Source of the DNA: Bimuria novae-zelandiae CBS 107.79
Taxonomy: Eukaryota; Ascomycota; Dothideomycetes; Pleosporales; Didymosphaeriaceae
Assembly: GCA_010015655.1 (NCBI GenBank)
Contig: ML976669.1
Location: 318,819 to 382,818, forward strand
Length of the DNA stretch: 64,000 bases
Direction of reading: 5' to 3'
The notes under the pieces were generated by a model. The model ran no database searches and was not told the DNA's origin. It saw nothing but the letters and a program-made list of their open reading frames with translations. Below are positions 11,604 through 22,472 of the stretch, piece after piece (the stretch's first letter is position 1; every line of letters begins with the position of its first letter). A program made the translations under genes and the position numbers.

Positions 11604-11883
11604 AGTTTGCCTGATGATATCCATGCACAGGCATCTGTTGCCATGTATTACAGCATTGGAAAACTCCAGAAAGCATTAGGCAGCCGAGAACGAGCGAATG
11701 AGTGGCGGACTGCCTGGTCTCGTAGAACAGGCCGAATGTAAGTCCAAACACTTTTTGTAAGTTCCCCGACCTTGTCAGCCAAAAGAAAAGCGCTTCGGGA
11801 ACCTATAAAGCCATCCCGTTCGCTCCTTCAAACTCTCCACCACGAACCATCGATAACTCCTACCGAATAACCTATTCATCAAC

Positions 11884-12275
11884 ATGAAGCTCGTTATTGC
11901 TCTCTCCCTCTTCGCTGCTGCTTTTGCCAGCCCGGCCGCAGAACCAGTCCACCTTGTGAAGGATGCTGCTCAGCTTACTTGCAGTATTCTCAGCGGACCT
12001 GTCAATTGCCGTTCAGGCCCAGGCACGAACTACGCAGTGGTTCGTCAGCTTGCCAACAGAGCAAATGTGAACTTTTCTTGCTGGGAACGCGGCGGCTGCG
12101 TTAATGGAGGGTGGTAAAATCTTCTCGATACTTATAGTGTGTCATCATGCTGATGAGCTGTTAGTACCGGAAATACTTGAAGATCCGGAACTGCAATGTG
12201 TGGGACTGGACTCCGACATATGGCTGCTACGTGAGTGCTCATTATACCTCGAGCGCCTGCATGACTAGTAAGTAA
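11884..12275 (+). CDS. Small secreted protein, SH3-like fold (3' structure uncertain)
   Basis: The first exon (11884-about 12113) is clear: a signal peptide 'MKLVIALSLFAAAFAS' and then a Cys-containing region with 'CRSGPGTNYAVVRQL', the signature of secreted bacterial-type SH3 proteins common in fungi. A following exon carrying 'WDWTPTYGCYVSAHY' starts after a TTAG at 12165. However, the natural donor (GTAAAA after '...CVNGG') puts the two exons out of frame and leads to an early stop. Only a poor GTTAAT donor upstream keeps the frame, at the cost of a segment that looks conserved. The gene may therefore carry a frameshift or use an unusual splice. The stop at 12273-12275 belongs to the second exon frame; a good GTAAGT just before it may mean another exon. 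Confidence 0.55.
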
Positions 12276-13136
12276 CTGCTGCTTCATTCTATGGGTGAAT
12301 ATAACTCACAAATGCATAGGCTCTCTTCCTCGCTGTTAATTCAAGGCGTGAAGCGCCTAGAAGATCGAACTGGAGCCAGCGAACAGCTGTTTTGGGGTCG
12401 TTCCTTTGCACAAGTGTGATGGCGGTAGCTAATATGACTGCGTACAATTGATCAGCAACCATGGTGAATTTTTCAAGGAAGCACTCGTTATTCATAAAAA
12501 TGCAAGGGAAATTGTCAGTGGAAGTTCTACGGACCGACTTTCTTGATCCTCAATAGCAGAAATGAAAACAATCAACAAGAGAACCAAGCCCCCTGTTAAA
12601 CACCACCTGCAGGATTGGTCAGTGATATTGAGGTCTTTCGTTCTTATTTTTTTCCCTCGCGCATTTCGTTACGCTTTCCGCATTCTGTTACGACTGCCAA
12701 ATGTATCAGCTCAACATCATGATCGTTTGCGACAATGAGTCTTGTAACGTCGAAAAAGAGTGTTCAGGCAATCGTTGTTTTGATTGAGAAGCTACTCTAT
12801 AGAGCTACATACTGTGGATCACGTGGATCACGTGCACGGGCCGCACGTACCCGGGTGGCCCAAGCTTCATGCCCTAAACCGTCACAAGTCTAAACAGGGG
12901 CCCAGATCAAGATAGAGGTTTACGAATGCACCGACGTCTGAGGAACATCACCATCCATTCTAGTTCTACTTGCATATATTGCAGGCTTGATTTAGGGCTG
13001 CGGACCGGGTTCATCATCTCCTCTACATGTCGTTCGAGTTGAATTTAAACCAGGCAACACTCGTCTCTCAGGATTCTATCCTCCAAAAGAACCGCCACAC
13101 ACCGCCCCCGTGAAAGCACTAGGCGCGATTCGAACA
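12276..13136. other. Intergenic region, nothing recognised
   Basis: About 860 bp between the secreted protein and the hydrolase gene. A short direct repeat (GTGGATCAC, twice near 12816-12830) runs into an E-box-like CACGTG. No gene, RNA or transposon end is visible. Confidence 0.4.
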
Positions 13137-14224
13137 TCACGCTACCTCTTCTTTGGGTATTCGTTCTCTAGCCGCGAGCTGCATCTGCGTGTCGAGCAAA
13201 CTCATCAAAACCGGATCCGAACCATGCTTCAACCATTCAGCATCATGTGCCAGCGCGACGTGGAAACCGAAATCTTTCTCTAGTGTTCGTATCTTTGAAA
13301 TAGTGTCTTTGGCGGCATCCAAATCAGCGTGTAGTGATACAGTGCCTTTGCGGTGCGGCAAACAAAACTGCGCGATTTCATGAGTACCGTCGAGAATGCC
13401 TCTGCTTCTGTTAGAAACACCTATCACCACCCCAAGCTAGACTTGGGAAAGCGTACCTTGAATGGCAGCAGTCGCTTCCCAAAAGAACCCAGTCGCCACT
13501 CTCCAATCGGGCCGCCGCACAAAGATTGCCTGGCAAGTGTCCTGGCGCCTGAATAATCCAGAAACTGCCGTCACCAAAATAATCCTGCGCTTTTTTGAAA
13601 GGTCCAAATGATTGCCATGGACCGGTCAGCTCTTCACTGCGTTCGGTGGCCCGCTCAGGGTCAAAGAAGCGGCCATCCCACTGTGCGTTGGGGTCCGCTA
13701 GGTGCCCAGGCGAGCAACCGACTTTCGTGCCAGGTCCGAAGAACGCCGTTGCATTGGGAAATTCTTCTCGAATCGGCCGGCAGTGATCCCAGTGGGCATG
13801 GCTTCCAGTGTCAGTTAGAGCATCGTGCAACCACTGGAGAAGATGCGCACCTGAATATAACCGTCTGGATCTGGTCAGGAGAGATCCCCTTCTCGCTCAG
13901 CTGTTTTTTAATGCTTCTCCTAGGGCCGGAAACGTTGGTGTAGTCCAGCATAAACTTGTGGACCCAGGGTGTGTAAAGAGAACGATCCTAAGCTAGTAAG
14001 CGTCTCGTAGCTCGGGTGCGTTTTTGGGAGATAACTTCGTTCAGTCCGAGATCCCACAAAATATGTTCGTCCCCGTGAGAGAGGCAGAAGGCCCAATTGT
14101 ACATCCGAAACTTCGCATTGTTGACGTCTGCATGCAGCTTATCCGTATCGGCAATGAAACTTCCGCCATCCAATAACGAAAGGCGCACAAAAGCCGTCGT
14201 CTGTGGAAGAGTCATGAATGGCAT
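13137..14224 (-). CDS. Metallo-beta-lactamase-fold hydrolase (lactonase-like)
   Basis: Exons 14224-14036, 13987-13851, 13801-13457 and 13401-13137 join to 311 aa. The metal-binding HxHxDH motif is intact as 'SHAHWDH' and is assembled exactly across the second intron; later ligands are 'GHLPGN' and the Asp in 'LLGSDCCHSR'. The layout matches N-acyl-homoserine-lactonase-like members of the superfamily, which open lactone or related rings using two metal ions. No signal peptide, so probably cytosolic. The first intron uses an unusual GTTATC donor but is needed to keep the frame. In the cluster context it could open a lactone or lactam substrate (inference). Its start lies only 121 bp from the end of a DNA transposon, which now separates it from the carboxylesterase with which it probably once shared a promoter. 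Confidence 0.85.
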
Positions 14225-14599
14225 CTCTGCTGAGCTATGCAGTCACCAAGGGACAGCAATCAAGCGCTGTTGGGCGGCTCAACAGCCCCCTTGTATTAAG
14301 CACGGCGGGAATAGACCGTGGTGTCCACATATTACACTATACTTACTGTCGTTTCAGAAATATTGGTAAAAACCGCCAAGAGATCGCCCCGCATCCCACC
14401 CCAACAAAATTTGTATAAGGAATAATGTAACCTCCTATAATGGCACGTAATAAATAAAAAGTAAATTATAAGTACCTAAAACTTAAAGCTAGGGCGTTAC
14501 TTAATTAAGATAAGTATATAGCACCCTTTGCGTAGCCGCCTATAGCTCCCCAGCAGCGACAGTCGCCCACTCGCTCATCGTCTCGTCTTTCTAAACCTA

Positions 14600-15850
14600 C
14601 TTAACGAAAGCGCGCCCAATCACTATTAATATCCGCCACTCTATGGCCTTCTAAGAAGACAAAGAAGGCGAAGAAGACGAAGGAGAAGCCAGTGCCGCCA
14701 CCCCTACCCCCGCCAGCCCAACATGTGGAGCCTGTTCTTGTCGAGGAAGAAGATAAAGATATCAAGGAAGAGGTTAAGAATAAGAACGCTAGTAGTTCTA
14801 CGCTATTACTAGCATGCTTTATAATTATTTAAAAAGCTATTACTACTAGTAAAAAGGAGACTCTACCTAATATAAAGTTAATTATATTTAACATTAATAA
14901 TCTATTCCTATTTTAGCTAGCGGCCTAGAGAGATTAAACCCTATTAAATTTATTATAAAAAAAATTACTATTAGCTAGTCTTAAGCTATTACATTTTATA
15001 AAAAGGCGCGGATTACTAACTACTATTTTTAAAAAAATTATATACGTAATAATCTAGACTAAGTTTTAAATTTTATTAAAGAATAGTATTAGCGCTAGCC
15101 TTTAAGGTCACTGTCTTTAAATTTTACGTTATATTTAGTTAAAGAGAAGGAGGTAGAAATTATAGCTTTTATTATTACTCTAAGCTAGCGTAGTAGCGAC
15201 AAATTAAAAGGTAGAAGAATAGTTATATAAGCTTAATTTACTAATCTACCTAAAGTCCTTACTGCTAAAGAGGCCTCTAGTAATAGAATACTAGCAATCG
15301 CTAATTAGTAGCCTTATATTAATATTTATTACTATAATAAAGGCAGGACTATCAGTAGCATAAAATATTACTTAACTTTCTTAATTAAGCTATTTATTAC
15401 TGTCCTATTAATGCGGAGAATTTTCGGTAGTAAAATAAAAAACTACTTAATAATAAGTTTACTATTAATTAGCCTTCGTAGAATATTATCGTTAATCTAG
15501 TAAACTAGAAGGAGAAAAATTATAAAAGCTATAAAAAGTAAACGCTAGTAAAAAAAGGTACTAGCTTATTAATAATTAATAATTTAGTTTTAACTTAGCT
15601 TTTAACTTAGCTTAGGTACCTAAACTAGCCTTAATATCCTCCCCCTTACTTAAGTAATCCACCTTATAATTCTAGCCTAATTTAATTAGAAATAGATCTT
15701 ATTAAGCTTCTTAGTTATTTCTTTAACTAGCTAGCTAACTAGCTAAGATTTAGCAGCGAGCAGTAGAGGGCTATACTAAAGCCTATTTAGGAAAAGCTAA
15801 TAGAGGATTAATAGACTATAAATATACTTCAGGCAAGGAAGCCTAATAAG
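14600..15850 (+). pseudogene. Second, unrecognised coding relic inside the Tc1/mariner-type element
   Basis: The left half of the element reads on the plus strand as a broken frame: a Lys-rich then Pro- and Glu-rich segment (about 14650-14790), followed by long stretches interrupted only by stops that look like RIP products of Gln and Trp codons. I do not recognise the protein. It could be an accessory ORF of the element or another inserted repeat. Bounds are approximate. Confidence 0.35.
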
Positions 15851-15949
15851 AGTATTATAAATAATATATAGAAGGTATATAGCTTTAAAATTAGGGCGCT
15901 TACACGAATACAAAGCAATATTTTTAACTTTAAGTAGTCTAAAGTATAG

Positions 15950-16960
15950 TAATAAGTCTATTAATTAATAATATAACTTACTTTTTTAAAGTTCTACCCT
16001 GCATACGTGCCACATGCCTAACTAACTATAAAATATAAAAACGCCTTAAAGCTTTTAAAGTCTTCTATAAGCTAGTAAATTTTTAATCTAAGTCTTAATA
16101 TTACTAAACGTCGCCTCTATTAGATTAAAATTTAGTAAGTAGAGTAATAAAAACTTAAGTAAAATATTATACTATTTATATAGCTAGCGAAGCCGTTCTA
16201 ATCTATAAATAAATACGTTATTAAAAATATAAATAAATTATAGCTTTAAGTAGAGTAAATAGTATAGTAATACTTACTCTTTAATAAAGGCTGCGAAAGC
16301 CTTAGCGGTAATAAATTTTTAAATAATAAAATAGCTTAAATATTTATCTACTATTAACGCTAGTAAAACATTTTATTTTTCTAATCTCTTAATTAGGAGC
16401 GCTACTTTATATTCTGTTTTCATAAGTAACTAGCTATACTTTCTATTACTAGTACTTTTATTTATTACTAACTTGTTTAGGAAAAAAACTAATCTACTAT
16501 CTAACTCTTTTATATACTAACTTAGGTATTTCAAAGAGGTGTACTTCTTTTTACTATATAAGCTTTTACTATCTTTTGTAACTAGCAAGCTCTCTTAAAA
16601 ATATTATAGATAGTTATAATAAAGACTTAAACGTTAAATACATTATAGAGAAAGTGTTATATCTTATCTAAATACGTAGTTAGATAGTCTTTAAGAAAGT
16701 TAAAAAGCCTCTATATAATTCCTTATTAGCAAAAAAGCTTATTACTATAATATTATTTATTACTAATTTTTAATAGGGTAAGAGCGCTTTAAGTTAACTA
16801 AAAATAATAGTAAGTAGTGCGTATAGCTCCCCTATATATCTAGGTTTAACTATAGCTTATAAATTATCTTCTTAGACACCCCTACTATTCTTATAATAGC
16901 TACTACCTCCTCCCTAGCGCTAGTACGAAGTCTAATTTTATATATAACTTTATAGAGAAG
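15950..16960 (-). pseudogene. Tc1/mariner (DDE_3) transposase relic
   Basis: The minus strand shows a helix-turn-helix-like N-terminus (near 16940-16850) and, further on, the degenerate hallmark 'YLLNFNLIEATFSNIK' (near 16130), corresponding to the YxPDLNPIE..F..K region of fungal DDE_3 transposases. Many in-frame TAA/TAG codons interrupt it, in positions explained by C-to-T change of CAA, CAG or TGG. Bounds are approximate. It cannot encode an active enzyme. Confidence 0.65.
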
Positions 16961-17091
16961 GCGATAACCTATAATATATATATTTTAATTATAGATAGAG
17001 GAGGTTACATTATTCCTTATACAAATTTTATTAGGGTGGGATGCGGGGTGATCTCTTGGCGGCTTTTACCGAGATTTCTGAAACGACAGTA

Positions 17092-17754
17092 TTCAGGTAA
17101 GTGCTTGTTGATAACATGTACCGTACGAGTAGGTATTCGCTTATTGCCAAAGCAAACCTGCAGACCTCGGCATGTCCTCGCGACGTACCATTGATTTCCT
17201 TTCAAGCGAAAAAACCACAACCTCAGTTGAGGTGTATTTGCTAAGAACGATTCTTATTGAGATTACTCACCCTCTTCGAAGAGCGCCGTGTATTGAGGGT
17301 GGTGTCTTCGGCACGTTTCCCCACATATCCGAGGGGAGAGGCAGACCCGCCATATCGCACTTGTGCCCCACCACCATGTAATGTAATCGTAACATAGTGG
17401 GGTAATGTAGCCACGTGACTGACGTCAGAGGTGGTATACGTGAAAGATACTACTCAGGTGCACGGACTAGGGACTCAACAAAAACTCTCCGCCACTCTCT
17501 TTCTCTCTGAAAAGACTCCTCACTACACACTCTCTTATCTGCAGATAGCAATACAGTTTGTTTGTCCTCATATGCCTGCCTGCCTACAGGTAAGCTTACT
17601 GCTCCCTACCAGCAATTAATCCTTAAACGACCCGCTTTCTTAGGACTACATCTTTCTACTTGCGCTTTATTTTGGGCCACCCTTGTAGCGCCATAGCTTT
17701 GTTCCAATCGTTGGACAGTCGCGCATTAAGAATTTCCTTATTGCTTCCTTGGAG
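17092..17754. promoter_or_regulatory. Upstream region of the carboxylesterase gene
   Basis: 663 bp between the transposon and the carboxylesterase ATG. It holds one full cluster motif (17319-17326) and two more core sequences: CCCCAC at 17366-17371 and GTGGGG at 17397-17402. Without the 2.7-kb transposon this would be a roughly 0.8-kb divergent promoter shared with the metallo-hydrolase gene. No gene of its own is supported. Confidence 0.55.
17319..17326 (-). promoter_or_regulatory. CCCCACAT cluster motif, carboxylesterase promoter
   Basis: Exact 8-mer, about 430 bp upstream of the carboxylesterase ATG. It is one of ten intergenic copies found between 17.3 and 41.2 kb; see the finding on the shared motif. 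Confidence 0.5.
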
Positions 17755-19579
17755 ATGACCACCATTTTCAAACACGCAGATTTGGGGAAAATCAAGGGAA
17801 ACATCAAGGATGGCGTCGCTCAGTTCCTGGGGCTCAAGTATGCTTCTTTGCAGAATCGGTTCGCAGCGCCTTCACTAGTGACAAACTATGGTTCTGGGAC
17901 TGTTGACGCCTCCAAATTCGGGTATTTTTCCTTCTCGAATTATCAGTTCCTTGCTCATATCCGACAGTCCTCCTCCAGTCTCACCCATTGGCGCCATCGA
18001 CAATGAGTTCGGTTTCATTCAGAAGTCCTTGCCATTGCCACCAGACCTCCCCTATCATTCGGATATCGAAAGCTTGAACTTGAACATCACTATTCCTATG
18101 AACAAGGAGGGTAGCATCGATGTGACCGCAAGTCTCCCTGTGTACGTCTTTGTGCATGGCGGCGGTTTCGCTGTAGGCTCAAGCTGGTACCCGCATTACG
18201 ACCCTGCGCCACTCGTGAAGCTTTCAGTCGAGAAGGGACAACCGGCCATTGGTATCACAATCAAGTACGTAAGTCACCCGACATGTTTTGTACCCGCTGA
18301 CCTTTTGCAGCTACCGATTAGGCGTACCAGGGTTTCTGACCTCGAAAGAGTTGCGAAGCGCAGGCTATAAGGCCAACAATGGCTTCCACGACGTACGGAT
18401 CGCACTTGAATGGATTCGGAAATTCGTCGGCGGCTTCGGTGGAAATCCAGACGAAATCACCGCTTCCGGTGAAAGTGCCGGAGCATGTAAATACCCTTTG
18501 CGGAAGTCAGTGGCAATTGCTGATAAAGACAGTTGCCGTCATCATGTTACTGACGTCAAAAGAGCCGCTCATGAAGCGGTGTCTGATTACCGGAGGCGCG
18601 GTCCTGTTATTCAAGCCATTGCCCGAGGCGGTAACCGAAGCTACTTATCAGAAAGTCATCGACGCCCTTGGGCTCGCAGAAAAGACTCCTGAAGAACGTA
18701 TTAAAGCGTTACTTTCTGTGCCTGTGGACGATCTCTGGCAAAAGATTCCCCCCGGAACGCTCCTTACTCCTTCAATCGACAACGAAACCGTGCCTGGCAT
18801 AGCGACTTTTCCCATCGTCTCGTCTCAATTTGATGACCCAGCATTTCCGATGCCTGGGCGTAAATGGTGTTCAGCAGTGATGATAGGCGATTCCAAGCTC
18901 GACGTTAGTTTCGAAAATTATGTTCTAGTGCAAATTACTGATATTGAAACAGTGCAGTATCCTCTACTATCTCGGTATGAGCGAAATGCTCCCAAACATC
19001 GCACCGAAGTTCATTGAATCGGTCAAGAAGACCTTAGCAGCACACCCTGAGGTAGCTTTGAATTTGCTATCATTCTACAACATCGCTCCATCAACCGACG
19101 ACGATGAAGCGCTTCTCTCCATCCTCCGGTTCGGTTCGGAAATCAGCTTCTACGCACCTTCCCTTGCCTTCGCAAAAGGCTGGCCGAAGACGAAAGAGAA
19201 CAAGTTTTTCATTTACCACTTCAACGAAGGTATCCCTTGGGAGGGGAAGTTTAAAGGCGAAGCAGGGCACATCCTCGACGTGGCGTATCTCTTCCAAAAC
19301 TACAATGAGCATATGAACGAGGAGCAGAAAAAGGTTGCGCGTGCGTACGGTGAAGACTTCATCGAGTTCGTCAACGGAAACGATCCATGGCCACCCGTTG
19401 AAGGTGAATTGGTAGGCGCGAGAGTCTACGGACCAAGTAGCGAAGGCGTCACGACGAAGTATGTCGCGTCAGGAAACCCCGCAGAGGTCGGCAGAGAAGA
19501 CAGAGTGCTCAAGTTGGGTGAGCAGATCGGCTTCGATTTGGTTTTGGATGTATTCCAGAATTTCATGTTTGGTAAATAG
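17755..19579 (+). CDS. Carboxylesterase/lipase, type B (alpha/beta hydrolase)
   Basis: Exons 17755-17921, 17968-18264, 18311-18486, 18533-18903 and 18953-19579 join in frame to 545 aa, a normal length for the family. Catalytic features: oxyanion-hole motif 'VFVHGGGFAVGS', nucleophile elbow 'GESAGA' (Ser), and the C-terminal His in 'KGEAGHILDVAY'. There is no signal peptide, so unlike many type-B esterases it is probably intracellular, consistent with a catabolic role. Type-B carboxylesterases hydrolyse esters of varied acids; the substrate is not predictable. It would supply a free acid or phenol to the downstream ring-cleavage enzymes (inference). The next gene starts 341 bp downstream on the same strand. 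Confidence 0.88.
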
Positions 19580-19819
19580 TCAGGCGTGGTCAAGAGTTAT
19601 GAAATCAAGCTGTTCGGCACAAATTGAATTCTCTTTTACGCGTTCTGCCGCGGCTTCACGAAGTTTGCGAAGCTCCAAAGTTGAGTCTGGCGCGGTATTC
19701 GGAACATCGCGGTGATTCATTGCCGCTTCCAGTTTTGACACGCTAGCCTGATCGGCTCAAGTGAGGAGTGGAGGCGAAGTGGGCGCGTTCCCCGCTTGCA
19801 ACACCTTTCATAGGCGCGC

Positions 19820-19827
19820 ATGTGGGG
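19820..19827 (+). promoter_or_regulatory. ATGTGGGG cluster motif, SDR promoter
   Basis: Exact 8-mer whose end lies 93 bp upstream of the SDR ATG, within the 341-bp gap after the carboxylesterase. Confidence 0.55.
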
Positions 19828-19920
19828 TGCGGGGACAGGTAAACAAAACGATATGAAATTGGTATCGCAGAAGTATGGATAATATTCTTGCAGTTTTCGC
19901 ATCGCCAAGTGTTTGGTACC

Positions 19921-20961
19921 ATGGTTTACGTGCAATTTAACTCCGATCTCCTGAGCACCCTCAACGGGAAGGCTGTGGTACTTACAGGAGGAGCAACCGG
20001 AATTGGAAGATCAGCCGTGATCCAATTCGTTAGTAGGACAACACCCACCTCTTAACTTTATTCTTTTGAGACACTGTACTAATCCATCTTCAGATGCAGG
20101 ATGCAAGGTCGTATTCGGCGACGTCAACGATGTGGCTGCTCGCGAGCTAGAATCCTCGCTCGGCGAATCAGTGCGCTTCCAACACTGCGACACTTCGTCG
20201 TACCAGGCTCAGCTTGGCTTGTTTGCTTTAGCGGAGAGCACTTATGGCCGGGTCGACATTGTAGTAGCTAACGCAGGAGTGGCGAACCATAAAGACATCT
20301 TCGACCCAAGCTCAGACATCCTTGTCGAGCCTAGTATGATGGAGGTCGACATCAATCTCAAGGGTTCTATATTCACGGCGAGAATCGGTATGCATTACTT
20401 AAGAAAAACTGGAGGTGGCGATCTTGTACTCGTTAGCTCCATCGCTGGTTTCAAGGAGTGTGGAGGCCTTGCGCCGTACACGGCGAGTAAACATGGTGTG
20501 TTGGGTCTCATGAGAGGGCTGCATATCGTTGCTATTCCGGAGAATATCAGGATCAACGTGATATGTCCCTGGATGACTAGTAAGTCCTCCAATTGCTACT
20601 ATTACAAAGCTGTTCTAATGGGCGCATAGAGACGAGACTTGTCAAAGGTATTGAAGCCGGCTGGAGGGAACTTGGTCTTCCAGAAAATGAACCCGAAGAT
20701 GTTGCAAGAAGCATCGTGCTCTGCGCTTCTGCTAATCGAAGTAAAGACGGCAAGACTCACCCAGGAGCAAGGATGCCGTTTGCGGGAAAGATCCTATGGA
20801 TTGCGGGTGGTGAATCCTACGAGATAGAAGACGCGATACAAGAGCTTGAGCCGAAATGGCTTGGTGAAGAGAACAGCAGAGTGCTTGCTAAAGGTCAGGA
20901 GTTTCTTGCAAGTCAAGGCACAAGCTGGGATGCAGATAAGCTCGGACAAAAGACGCCATGA
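19921..20961 (+). CDS. Short-chain dehydrogenase/reductase (classical SDR)
   Basis: Exons 19921-20032, 20094-20579 and 20630-20961 give 309 aa. The Rossmann motif 'TGGATGIG' binds NAD(P); 'ANAG' stabilises the central sheet; the catalytic residues are Ser in 'LVSSIAG' and Tyr/Lys in 'YTASKHG'. It resembles 15-hydroxyprostaglandin-dehydrogenase-like fungal SDRs, which oxidise secondary alcohols or reduce ketones with unknown natural substrates. The first donor is taken as GTAGGA at 20033 rather than the nearer GTTAGT, because only this keeps the frame into the second exon. Cytosolic by appearance. It lies tail-to-tail with the NmrA-like gene (57 bp between stops). Confidence 0.87.
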
Positions 20962-21018
20962 ATGGGTGCACAGATACAATATACCAAACTTCTTTATCAA
21001 CGCCTGATGCATATGCAC

Positions 21019-22018
21019 TTACTTGCTGCCCCCTTCCACAGCATCCAAAGTCAAATAAGCAGGCGCCGGCTTGTCTTCAGTAATATCACCCCACGCGCTC
21101 CAATGCTTCCCAACCAACTTCTCGTTCTCCACTTCATCCGCAATCGCGATCGCCATATCCGCCACGCTAATCCCCGTCAACCTTCCCTCGAAGATATTAT
21201 CACCCCGCTGTTCACCAACCAGTACCATATCATCAACGCTAACTTCGTACTTCCCCGTACACACACCAGGTCTATACAAAGCTGATGGCGACACAAACGA
21301 CCACTTGAACGACGTGTTGCCGTCGAAAAACATATACGCCGTCCGTCCCGCCTTGATAAAGTCCGTCGCGCGGTCCTTAGCCTTGATGCTTGCTTCGTAC
21401 TCCGCAATGGTCTTTTGCTGCTCAGTCGTGGCACGACCTTTGCGCTCTCCGAATCGCGCATCGCGGTAGGCGCGGAGGGCGGTGCCCATTATACCCAGGC
21501 GCTCTTCCATGTATACAATGTGTGCTTCTGAAGTCGCAATGGCGCGCCTGTATGCCATAAAGAAGTCTGGATGGTCGACGCAGCTCTCTGGTGTACCGGG
21601 CACGTGGAGAGACCCTGCGCCGCCAACGAAGAGGAAGTATTTCACGTCTGACTGTTTGACTGCTAGGATGATTTTTCGAACCGTTTCGAGGAAAGGCACT
21701 ATTCTCGTTAGACAACATCTTTGTATGATGGAATTTTTGGCACTTACTGTACAGTAGTGCATCTGCACCTGCTGTATGCGGTCCGTACTCTGAGACAAGT
21801 ACATCGATTCCTGAGAAGTGCTTTGCGAGTTCGGAAATGGACGCTGAATCGATGTCGACAGACCGTGGGAAGTAGCGCCCGTGCGAACCGAGCTTTTCGG
21901 GATGACGAGAGAGGCCGATTACGGTGTGGCCGCGGTTTAAAAGCTCGACGCAGAGATAGGAGCCTCCAAATCCTGCCGGGCCGATTACCCCTACCTTTAG
22001 AGGTGAAGCTGGTGGCAT
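21019..22018 (-). CDS. NmrA-like NAD(P)-binding reductase
   Basis: Exons 22018-21748 and 21698-21019 join to 316 aa. The N-terminal dinucleotide-binding motif 'VGVIGPAGFGGSYL' (GxxGxxG) and the following 'LLNRGHTVIGLSRHPEK' are typical of atypical SDRs of the NmrA/isoflavone-reductase type. The catalytic Tyr/Lys pair of classical SDRs is not evident, so it may be a redox sensor or a reductase of unusual type. It shares a 454-bp divergent promoter, holding one cluster motif, with the hydroxyisobutyrate-dehydrogenase-like gene. Confidence 0.82.
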
Positions 22019-22472
22019 GGTTCTGCTCTTTGTACTGGTGCCGAGTCAGCCCAGGTCGTAAATACTATCATAGTTACTGTGAAATACAAGCATGCCTACC
22101 GTCCCGAGGTCGGATTCATAGAATAATAGTTATCTACAAAGAAGGACGACGATGCGGTATGCTTTCACAAGGGCGTGTACCGGGAGTGGTATTTCTCACT
22201 TCCGAGTAACTTTCAAAATTTAATAGCACGAAATTTGTGACCTTGCGGTGCTCCAAAGTGTTACATAGCACTTGTCCGTTTAGAGTTGGCGTTTGGATGA
22301 ATATTGGGGAGCATATGGAGAATGAGGGGAACAATGTGGGGCGAAGCGCGAAGGCGCGAAGGCCAGATTATGCAGGTACTATCTACTTTGCACGAAGTAC
22401 TACCTCGCCTACTGTAAACAATACTCTTCGACTGTTGCTTGGAATCATTCTCGCAGTTTTCAAAGCTAGAGA
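22019..22472. promoter_or_regulatory. Divergent promoter between the NmrA-like and hydroxyacid-dehydrogenase genes
   Basis: 454 bp between two outward-facing start codons. It contains one exact cluster motif. No coding sequence is supported inside. Confidence 0.6.
22334..22341 (+). promoter_or_regulatory. ATGTGGGG cluster motif in the divergent promoter
   Basis: Exact 8-mer, 131 bp upstream of the dehydrogenase ATG and 315 bp from the NmrA-like ATG. Confidence 0.55.

Larger units (their letters stand above)
14346..17089 (-). mobile_element. Tc1/mariner-type DNA transposon with 91-bp terminal inverted repeats, RIP-damaged
   Basis: The termini (14346-14436 and 16999-17089) are inverted copies of 91 bp starting CTGTCGTTTCAGAAAT, with about six mismatches that are nearly all transitions. 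TA flanks both ends (14344-14345, 17090-17091), as expected of TA target duplication. Inside, the DNA is very AT-rich with dense stop codons. A Tc1/mariner transposase relic reads on the minus strand in the right half, and a second coding relic reads on the plus strand in the left half. At 2.74 kb it is longer than a simple one-gene mariner. The insertion separates the metallo-hydrolase gene from its divergent neighbour. Confidence 0.85.

Noticed and set aside
13988..14036. Frameshift in the metallo-hydrolase between its first two exons
   Set aside because: A 48-bp intron with a GTTATC donor and TTAG acceptor restores the frame, so a weak intron is the simpler reading.
17172..17619. Two short frames upstream of the carboxylesterase
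   Set aside because: No recognisable features, and they overlap the motif-bearing promoter region next to a transposon; not supported as genes.
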